This document shows positions 55,659 through 64,000 of a stretch of DNA of 64,000 bases, piece by piece. Below the pieces are notes generated by a model. It was not told the origin of the DNA and did not search any database. It worked only from the letters and a program-made list of their open reading frames with translations. Both the position numbers and the translations under genes were made by a program. This stretch comes from Rana temporaria (lineage: Eukaryota > Chordata > Amphibia > Anura > Ranidae), in NCBI RefSeq assembly GCF_905171775.1, contig NC_053496.1:177095928-177159927 (forward strand), read 5' to 3'. The first letter of the stretch is position 1; every line of letters starts with the position of its first letter.

Positions 55659-58378
55659 TGGGGGGGGGGCGTGGCCTGGAGCGGCATGAGATAGGACGCT
55701 AGGAAGCAGAATATCCTTGCCTAAACATCCTGCGCTTATACCCGTGACTAAAGACCCAGGATTACTCCTACATACCTCGGAAGCCCCAGGTAACATGTCG
55801 CCGCCAAAAAAATTCACCGCGGCCACCTCCAAGCTGGATCAATACCGCCGACAGGAGAAGGACTCCCCCAGCAAAGATGGCGGCGCCACGAGGCCGGCGG
55901 AGACACCAGTCGGCGCGGACACGGCAAAGGTACTTCAGGCCATAACCACTTGCCAAGAGGCTATTACAATATGCCAGACCACCCTCACAGCATGGATAGA
56001 GGAGGTGAAAGTGGACATTTCCCTGGTGAGACAGGACAAGCAGAAGCTCAGAGAGCGAGTCACTGAGACAGAGGTTAGGCTGGGCACAGTGGAGGATTCC
56101 CTCCCCCCTCTACAACACACCGCAGAAGCCATCAGCTCTTGCAGAAGCAGGACGATTTGGAGAACAGAACCCGGAGGTGTAATCTCCGGTTCATTGGTCT
56201 CCCTGAGGGGGTGGAGGGGAGGGATCCTCCTGCATTTCTTGAATCACCATTGTGGGACACTTACGGCAAAGAGGCCTTCTCCCCCTTGTTTGCCGTGGAG
56301 CGAGCACACCGCATGTCAGGCAGACCACCACCAGCTAGTGCGCCTCCTCGCACGTTCATTGCCAAATTCCTCAATTTCAGGGACCAGGATGTCATTTTGC
56401 GCCTAAGTAGGGAGAAGGGCAATATCCCATTTGGTAACAAAACAGTCGCCATTTTCCCTGATTTCTCTGCGGAAGTGCAACGAAGACGTAAGACCTTCAT
56501 GGAAGCCAAAAGACGCCTCCGTGTCAAGCATATAAAGTATGCCATGCTCTTCCGTGCTCGTCTACGTGTGGAGGGAGAAGATCAAGCGCACTTCTTTGAG
56601 GATCCCGAGGAGGTCATTGCGTGGCTTGAACAGAGAGAGGGGCACTGAGAAGTATCCATATATCTTCTGCCTGCTTATGATTCCTGATTCTTCCTCACTG
56701 CCAATTTCTGCTTTTCCTTTTTGTCTATTAATATATGGAGGGCCCATGATTTCTTGCAAAACTGCCACACTGATGAAGGTTGGGGCTGCAGTCTGCATCT
56801 GAACATTGCTCCCTGTTGATACTGCCCCCAAGTGTACTTGGTCCCAAATACGCACCCACTCTCGGACCATCCCCGGTGTTGGCTGAGACTGCGGGCCCAT
56901 TGTGCCCCCCGTTCTATAATTATTCTGTGTCATGGGGCCCTCTGGTGCACCCGCATGCTTAGGGCACTGGGTGCATGATGTGTTTGCTAACAGCCTGGAC
57001 ACCAACGGAAAAGACTACGGGTCTTTCTCATATTTGCTGCTTTATTTTTTCATTTTTGGGTTCTTCTTTCTTTTTCCCCCTTTTGTTTTCTCATCATTTT
57101 TTTTTCAGTTTATTTTTCCGGCGGAGGACAGCTCTTCGCTAGTACGCTCACTGGTTAAGTGGGCACGGTCCTGTGATGTGTTACGTTACGCAGCAAAGTT
57201 TCGCCCTACACGCTGCAGTTCACCTCCTGGGTTGGACAGAAGCAACTGCCACTGTACTTAATATTTTCTTCATTGTTGCTGCCACCCTATTTGTAGCAGC
57301 ATTGGTGACCCTCACTTTTGCTTAAGATTTGTTGTTTCACAATGTTCTCTCCACAGGATGGTCACTGTATTTGCCATGTTGGCAGTTAAGGGTTAACGCC
57401 CGCACCAGTTGGGGCAAGTGCAGGGCAGGGAGGGGGTTTTATTTGTTAGAGACGAGACAAAATGTTTGGTTATGTGTATGCTTGCTCTGTTTGGTACCGT
57501 GCTATTTATACTTTGTTGCTGATGTGCACTTCCCCTGGGAGATTATATATATTGTGTGATTTTAGGGGTGACCTGGATCCTGGAGCCTTATATCCCACAT
57601 TAATTTCCCCATGGCCACACTAAAGTTCCTCACCTGGAATGTTCGAGGTGTGAGGGACCCGAATTAAGAGGTCGGCTATCTTTACCCTACTTAAAAAGCA
57701 GAGAGCTGATGTGGTGGTACTAGTGGAGACTCATGCTGAGGGATCGGTCCAGAGGGAGCTTAAACGCCCATGGATGGGTTGGGCTTTCCATTCTGTCCAC
57801 ACCACACATTCCAGGGGAGTCTCGATTTTGATTGCCAAGACAACACACTTTGAGCTCCAGGATTCAGAGATTGACCCGCTGGGTAGATTAGTTTTTCTAA
57901 AAGCCAAGTTGCATGGGGATACAATATTTTTGCTAGCTTTCCATGTGCCACCCCCGTTCCAAACTACTATCCTCATAGCTGGGTTTGACTTTATGGCTCT
58001 ACACCCAGACGTGCCCACGATATGGCTAGGTGACTTTAACAACGTGCTTAACCCGTCGCTCGACAGGATGGTGGGACCCTCTCCCCCCTCCTTGCCTTGC
58101 CGTCCCACAAGATTTGCGAGACTCCTTGGTGACTTTCACCTCGTTGACTCGTGGAGATTCAGGAATCCTACATCCAGGGCATATTCCTGCTTCTTTGCTT
58201 TCCATCACTCAATGTCCCGCATAGACCTCATACTCATGTCTAGACCGATTCTCCCTAGGTTGACGGGTGCGGGTTTCCCCCCTAGATTGCTTTCTGATCA
58301 TTGCCCATATTGGGTTGAGCTCTCTCTCCCCCACGTCCGCCCGCCACCCTCTTGGAAGCTAAATCCTTTTTGGAAAAA
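55659..58378 (+). mobile_element. Tx1/L1-type LINE, full 5' end, 3' truncated
   Basis: Starts with a G run and GGCGTGGCCTGGAGC. ORF1 from ATG 55795 (MSPPKKFTAATSKLDQYRR) continues with an L1 ORF1 domain (NLRFIGLPEGVEG, FRDQDVILRLSREKG, YAMLFRARLRV) ending at 56648, with one frame change near 56140. ORF2 starts at 57611 (LKFLTWNVRGVRDP), shifts frame near 57665, then encodes the endonuclease domain (VVLVETHA, WLGDFNNVLNP, SRIDLILM, LLSDHCPYW) and ends at an A run. Reverse transcriptase is absent. A 16-bp duplication (AAAGGTGTATCGGCCC) flanks it at 55643-55658 and 58379-58394. Confidence 0.82.
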
Positions 58379-58394
58379 AAAGGTGTATCGGCCC

Positions 58395-58700
58395 ATTTTT
58401 ATTACATAAAATAGAAAGTTCATATAGACATCAGTTGCCGCGCAGTAGTATCACTTAGCCTTTAGTCACAGTGCCCAGCTGCACAGCCCTCTCCTGGCCT
58501 CTGGATAGGGGCTCTCCTGATAGGGACCGACCTGTCTCCTGGAATGAGACCTGCTGGCTGGGGCCTTCTGGCCGCAGCCTGCAAACTCGGAAGAAAGAGT
58601 AGGTGAAGATGGAAGCCTCTGCAGCAGTGACAGTTCACTGCTGGAAGGTTTAATTTCAAAGTAAGTCTTTCATAATGTGCTAGTATGCAATACATACTAG
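58395..58700. other. Flank shared with E-F spacer
   Basis: Matches 44735-45200 in part. No gene recognised. Confidence 0.5.
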
Positions 58701-59760
58701 CTTATTATGCCTTTTCCTTGCATGAAGAGTTTATTTTTTCTCTCTTTGTTCTTCGTTTACTGCCACTTTTAGATAGGGAGATCAGGAATAAAAACTGATT
58801 GGTACTCAGTGTTAAAGAAAAAAGGACTTTAGGAAGTGGAGCTACAGTATGTTTTGAATTGTTATAAGCAAGTTCTGCTGTAGGAAGGTAGTCCACCCAA
58901 TCATCCTGAAATTAACTGACAAAACATTGAATGTACTGCTCTATACTTTGATTGGTCTTCTCAATCTGACCATTAGACTGAGGATGAAAAGCAGAGGACA
59001 GATTCATTTTTACACCTTAAATTGAGCGAAAACGTTTCCAGAATTTTGAAATAAACAGTTCTCCTTTGTCAGACACTACACCACCAGGCATTCCATGGAG
59101 TTTAAAAATCTCCCAAGACATCACTTCAGCAGTTGGTTTAGCAGTGGGTACCCCTTAACTGGTAAAAAAAAAGAGCTATCTTAGTGAGAGAGTCAACAAC
59201 GACCAAGATAGAGGTAATTTCTTTTGAAAGAGGAAGATCGACCACAAAGTCCATAGAAATTGACCCCCATGGTCTTGATGGAACAGGGAGTGGTTGAAGC
59301 AACCCCAATGTAGAAGATCGGGTTGGCATTTTGCTGCACAAGTCAGGAACGAGGCCACATAGCTTTTAGCATCTTTCTTGTAACTGGACCACCAAAAGGA
59401 ACATGATGAAAGTTCTTCTGTCTTAGAAACCCCAAAATGCCCAGCAGGTCATGAACCAACCTGAAGGCTTCTAACCCAAGCAGATTCAGGTTCATAAAGA
59501 TGATGCCCTTGAGTCCAAAAGCCATCCTTATCAAGGTTAATGTCCTTAGGTGGATGATTGAGAAGTGGGTCATTTATACCCCTCTTTTAGAAGTTTTAAA
59601 AAGATCTTAGACATTGAAAGTTCTTTTGAGGCAAGATCGTACATTCAGAGTGGCTTTCCGGGAGAGGCCCAGAGAACAGGCCTTGCCATTCCTTGACTGA
59701 GCGCGATACGAAATAACACTGAACCTGGAGAAGAATAGGGCCCAATGTGCTTGTCTAGAA

Positions 59761-59937
59761 CAATGTTTCTCAGCTCCAGTCCTCAAGGCACCCCAAAAGG
59801 TCACGTTTTCAGGATTTCCCTCAGCTGTGGTAATTACTAAGGCAGTCAAACTGATCAAATCACCTGTGCAATATAATGGAAAGCCTGAAAACATTGACCT
59901 GCTGGGGAGCCTTGAGGACTGGAGTTGGGAAACACTG
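59761..59937. mobile_element. hAT-type MITE with perfect 8-bp TSD
   Basis: Same element as 15672-15847. GTCTAGAA flanks it at 59753-59760 and 59938-59945. Confidence 0.87.
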
Positions 59938-60219
59938 GTCTAGAAGACATTCTCTTGACATAATAAATACTTTCTAATTTGTTCATGATCAGTGAGGACA
60001 GTTACAGGACTAAAGGATTCTTAGCCTCTTTCCAGTAGATACCTCCACTCAGGAAATGCTTCCCTAATTGCTAGCAATTTCTTATTTCCTATAAGAGATG
60101 AGAGAAAAGTACATGGAAGCTTCTTTTTCCAATTCATTGAGAAAGAATAGCTCCCACAGCAGAACCTGAAGCATCAACTTCCACAATGAAAGGTTGTTTG
60201 GGATCCGGATGTACCCATA

Positions 60220-60522
60220 CAGGGGGTCCCTGACTTATGAACGGGCTAGGGACTGTAGGTTTGTTTTCAAGTCGAAAATGTTCGTAAGTCGGAACCACAT
60301 GCGCAGTACGGCAATTCTGTCATTTTCCGATGTTCCGTCGAATGGCCGTGCAAGCGCAGAACCGGGGATACATTATTTTCCAATGTTTTCCGATGTTCCG
60401 TCGAATGTGCCCACCGGCAAAAATGGCCGCACGTGCGCAGAACGGCAGATACCTCACGCAGCGTCCCTTTCGTAAGTAGTAGTTGTTTGTAAGTCAGGCG
60501 TTCATAAGTCGGGGACTCCCTG
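60220..60522. mobile_element. MITE with inverted ends in gypsy RNase H
   Basis: CAGGGGGTCCCTGACTTATG at the left and CATAAGTCGGGGACTCCCTG at the right are inverted repeats. It interrupts the GGATGTACC...ATTGGCGCAG string intact at 46456-46476. The short ORF across it is not conserved. Confidence 0.75.
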
Positions 60523-60900
60523 AATTGGTGCAGAAGTAAAAATGGTCTTTAGTTTACTAAAGGCAACCTTTGTCTCGGTTGACCTTAAAAAAGCATCTTC
60601 GTCAACTGCATAATTGGAGCAATTACCTTGGAGAAAGTTTGCCAACTTCTGTAAAAGTTGGCAAATCCCAGAAATCGTTGTATTTCCTTAACGTTCCTAG
60701 GGGTAGACCAATCCACCACTGTTTTGATCTTATTGGGATCCACGCTCACTGTTTTGTATCCTAAAAACGAGACCTGAATTCATTCAAACTCACATTTCTC
60801 CAGTTGGATGTAAAGGTAATTATTTCATAGTCTTATGAAGACAATGCCGACATGCTTGAGATGTTCCTCAAAGTTATCAGAAAAAATGAGAATAACATCC

Positions 60901-61230
60901 AGTCCAAGTTGTTGAGGCCTTCATAAAAGGATCTGAACTCCGCTGCCAAATCTGAAGAAGTATGAAGTTCCTGCCCTGAGGAGCCCATGATATGGGGGAT
61001 GTAGGTTTTTGTATGCGGACCTCGCAGCGCCCACGCCAACAACGTACCCGGTTTGTTAGAGAATTCGTACATTGCACAGTGTGCCCATGCCAGCTTTTGC
61101 ATTGTTTTGTGAAATAGGAGCGGGCAGAGCTCTTCACGAACCCTAAGAAGATCCTGATATGTGGTACGAGCAAGGCTGGCCTTATGGGAGCACTCCAGAC
61201 TATGCAGCAGAGCAAAAAGTTCTCTCCCTC
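60901..61230 (-). mobile_element. Tx1/L1 LINE ORF2 fragment
   Basis: The minus-strand frame reads LHSLECSHKASLARTTYQDL, LAWAHCAMYEFSNKPGTLLA, GPHTKTYIPHIMGSSGQEL and AAEFRSFYEGL, the region between endonuclease and RT of Tx1-type ORF2. It runs straight into gypsy RT sequence. Second copy of the 5801-6130 arrangement. Confidence 0.7.
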
Positions 61231-61618
61231 TTAAAGTGGTTGTAAACCCAATTTGGAAAAAAAAAAAAACACCTGCAAGACAAAGGCATAATGAGCTAGC
61301 ATGCATAGCATACTAGCTAATTATGTAATACTCACCTGGGATCAAAGCACATGCTGCAGTGCCCGACACAGCACCGGCCAGGGACATGTCGTCCCAGAGT
61401 TACATTCAGGTATCGCGGCTCCGGAGATGTGATTGGCCAGAGCCGCAATGACGTCACACAACGTAACCGCACACATTGAAAACAACGGCACATGCAAATA
61501 CAGGGGATATCTCCTAAACCGTTCAGGTTTAGGAGTTATGCAGGCTTGCTGCTGGTAATCCTTATTATAGGCTTACTTGTAGCAAAAAGTGTGTTGTAAG
61601 GGTTTACAACCACTTTAA
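61231..61618. mobile_element. TTAA-type MITE
   Basis: TTAAAGTGGTTGTAAACCC and GGGTTTACAACCACTTTAA are inverted ends sharing TTAA. The uninserted site is at about 6113 in the A-B spacer. Confidence 0.8.
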
Positions 61619-61719
61619 GATGGACACCTAAACTGATCAATGCACCCGGACCACTGTATTGTAAGTCTCCCAGACAACCGGGGGGGGGGGGGCTGAATAC
61701 ATATGCATACCACACCTTT

Positions 61720-61900
61720 CACATATTTATTTGTAAACATTTTTGGAGAACCATTTTCCTTCCACTTCACAATTATGTGCCACTTTTTGTTGGTCTATCA
61801 CATAAAATCCCAATAAAATACATTTCTGTTTTTGGCTGTAACATGACAAAATGTGGAAAATTTCAAGGGGTATGAATACTTTTTCAAGTCACTGTGTATA
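61720..61900. mobile_element. Tc1-like transposon end
   Basis: Same block as 6210-6396, ending TTTTTCAAGTCACTGTG. Confidence 0.5.
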
Positions 61901-62029
61901 TATACAATTATATATAGTGTGTGTGTATTTAATAGCACTAAAATGAAAATAATTATTTTTTTATTGTTATTTGGCTTGTACATAAGGATAAAGATAAACA
62001 ACAAAAAATAATAAATGTACAGAAAATGT

Positions 62030-62269
62030 AAATGTTTTAATGTATGAATGAAGACTGCAGTATTTATGAATGAAGGCTGCAGTATTTATGAATGAAGGCT
62101 GCAGTATTTCAATTCTCCACAAGATGGTGATCTCACTCCTGAGTGTGGAACGCAAAGAAGGAAGTGATGTCATGTACGGACAGGAAGTGATGTAGGGTAA
62201 AAGACAGGAAGTTCCAGAGGAGAGCTGACTTGTTAGGAAATAGCGTACAGACATTACTGGTACATTAAG
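62030..62269 (+). promoter_or_regulatory. Candidate promoter and exon 1 of a next unit
   Basis: Sixth copy of the GGAAGTGATGTCA module; candidate donor ATTAAG|GTACAT after 62269. Its gene would lie right of the window. Confidence 0.38.
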
Positions 62270-62297
62270 GTACATTTATTTTATCATTTATTTATTA

Positions 62298-63230
62298 CAG
62301 GTACGTATATTATGTTTTCATTTACGCAGTGCTTTACATAAGTATTTATATTGTACACTCACATCAGTCTCTTCCCCAAAGGAGCTTACAATCTAAGTTC
62401 CCTAGCTCACATTCATACACACACATACTAGGGATAATTTAGATCGGAGCCAATAAGCTACCAGCATGTCATTGAAGTGTTGGAGGAAAGCGGAGTACAG
62501 AGAGGAGGGAGAGCACATCCTGTTCCGCCACCGGGCTCTCTCCCCCTTTGTGTTGTACTTTTTTGGCAAAAGTGAAAGCCATCTAAGACACCCGCATGCA
62601 TCCTACCAACCAATGAAGTCATCGGTTGCTAAGGGCAGGTCGGGCGGCTGTAAAACTTTTAGATTAGCCGGTGTTCTGTTGAATATTGTCATTGCTATCG
62701 AGGGGGGGTGGGGGGGGGGTTACAAGCTACTGACCAATTAACTATCTTACAAACTACTTTTTCACACGGGGAACAGTGCAGTACAATTTGCGAATTCACC
62801 AATTTTTCCATACCTCACAAAAATGCGTTGCCTTTTGCAGTTGCACACAGACACCATTAATTCCTATAGGCACTCCCACTCCTCCATCCATTGCATATTT
62901 GTTTGCGATCACTTAAACGCAACATACCGCAGTACTGTGTATTTTGGTGGGGCTCAATCCAAAAATCATCAAGTTTTTTGCATGTTTCACGAGCATAGAA
63001 CAGCCTAAAAAAAAGCAGAATGTGAAAAAATGCGCTCGGGTTCGGAAACACCTCCTTTTGTCAACGAGCCCTCAGACTGGTGTATCCCGGAGATTGTGCA
63101 CAATTCTAAAGGGTGCCTTGACTACCAAAAGATGAAAAGCACTGATCTATATTACTGGGTGAGGTGATGGCGGAATTGAAATCATGGGACATTTGTATGG
63201 CGGATGGTTGCTACTAGTTACTAACATCCA
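62298..63230. other. Upstream module of the next unit
   Basis: SINE-like segment 62298-62505, then the conserved tract. 63070-63230 (GACTGGTGTATCCCGGAGAT to CATCCACCATAT) matches the unit E module at 35090-35262, not those of B, D or F. Confidence 0.5.
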
Positions 63231-64000
63231 CCATATCACCCTGCTGCCAGACCTCCATCTATCACTTCAGGGACAATGAACAGTCATTTGCATTGTTTTG
63301 TTTATTGGGAGATAGAACTTGGTTGGGGGAAAGGAAATATGGGATGTCCAAAGAACATGTTGCTTTGCCATCATTTTTAAAGAACTTGGTAGAATAGGTT
63401 GAGCCTCGAAGAACTGATGAACTTGAATATTTACAGTCACTTCCCCTGCATAACCCATGCAGACTATTGCTCCTCCTCTGCATTGACTCTGCAGACTGTT
63501 GCTCCCAGGACTTGTCTCCTTGCCTTCTACACAAAACTTCCACTGTAAACTATTAGTCTTCCTGTCCCATCATCTTCACTTGACAAAAGAGATGAATAAT
63601 CCCAGATTCTGGCTGTAATTTACTGTGTGGTTACTAGGCCAGAGGTTTGCAGCACCTCTCCCCCTCAGCCTATTAATTTAGCAGCTTATATTGGTTGGTG
63701 GACTACTGATCCCAGCTAGCCCAATTTACAAATCCTGCGCCCGCGGGCAGCATCAATTTGACACGAACCCCACAGTTTCTCCTCTGGCCTTGCACCCAGC
63801 ACCCCTGGCATGTCTTAGTAGAATATACAGCTGACGCGTTTCACACTAAAATCTATTGCTTAGTCATGAAAATATTATTAGAAGTAATTTCTTATACAAC
63901 ACTTGCCCTATAGGTGAAAATTTTAATAATTCAAGATGGGCGCATACTTGGTTGTTATGGTAACATATAAAGCACATTGTCACATTACATCATCAATTAC
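63231..64000. other. Unassigned sequence at the right edge
   Basis: No gene recognised. Around 63833-63870 the minus strand reads GTGTGAAACGCGTCAGCTG, a motif often seen at ends of amphibian retroelements of the Penelope type; this is a weak resemblance only. Confidence 0.35.

Larger units (their letters stand above)
58701..60900 (-). mobile_element. Ty3/gypsy pol remnant (integrase, RNase H, RT)
   Basis: The longest gypsy remnant. Minus strand 59138-59341 reads LLQPLPVPSRPWGSISMDFV, then ITSILVVVDSLTKIALF, the integrase core. 59370-59560 is the zinc-binding region. 59946-60219 is RNase H. 60523-60900 is RT. Interrupted by MITEs at 59761-59937 and 60220-60522. Frames are broken throughout. 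Confidence 0.78.

Noticed and set aside
55717..56406. 229-codon ORF as a single protein
   Set aside because: Its second half is the wrong frame of LINE ORF1. The true frame continues at 56139-56648 after a frame change.

Overview
The window looks like nuclear DNA of an anuran amphibian, most likely a ranid frog. It is dominated by a tandem array of C2H2 zinc-finger (ZF) genes of the frog XlCGF/XlCOF type: multi-exon genes with a KRAB A-box exon, several short acidic exons, and one long 3' exon carrying all the fingers. The rest is a dense amphibian-style repeat load (hAT, Harbinger-like and TTAA-type MITEs, Tc1-like ends, Ty3/gypsy, Tx1/L1 LINE, retroviral LTRs). Everything here comes from reading the sequence; no database search was run.

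Layout: six gene units, all on the + strand. Unit A (1-1948; 3' part only, 8 fingers, broken distal fingers to 2118). Unit B (9732-13515; KRAB, an extra duplicated acidic exon, 6 fingers). Unit C (18526-20948; no KRAB, 5' exon cut by a TTAA transposon, 7 fingers). Unit D (24970-27486; KRAB, 6 fingers, most intact). Unit E (35512-41307; no KRAB, 5' exon split by a full TTAA transposon, second exon frameshifted, 7 fingers). Unit F (51132-53618; KRAB, 6 fingers). A seventh upstream module at 61970-63230 implies another unit to the right. Each ZF exon opens with a 30-bp in-frame repeat (decapeptide ENPTTQRSPG) in 7, 8, 10, 10, 9 and 4 copies (A-F). Most units have a shared 3'UTR with AATAAA and a 24-bp minisatellite downstream.

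Between genes, a conserved upstream module (GGAAGT/TGATGTCA-rich, candidate promoter and noncoding first exon) recurs six times. Units following KRAB genes are separated by minus-strand gypsy pol debris. The C-to-D and E-to-F spacers share retroviral LTR remnants, a Tc1 end and the same MITE. This makes C+D and E+F two copies of a two-gene segmental duplication.

How it fits together: by family knowledge these proteins would bind DNA through the fingers and recruit corepressors through KRAB. Paralogues differ mainly at finger base-contact positions, in finger number and in repeat number, while the scaffold stays nearly identical. That is the pattern expected for fast-evolving repressors in a transposon-rich cluster. 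No ATG-bearing first coding exon was found for any unit, so true start codons are unresolved.
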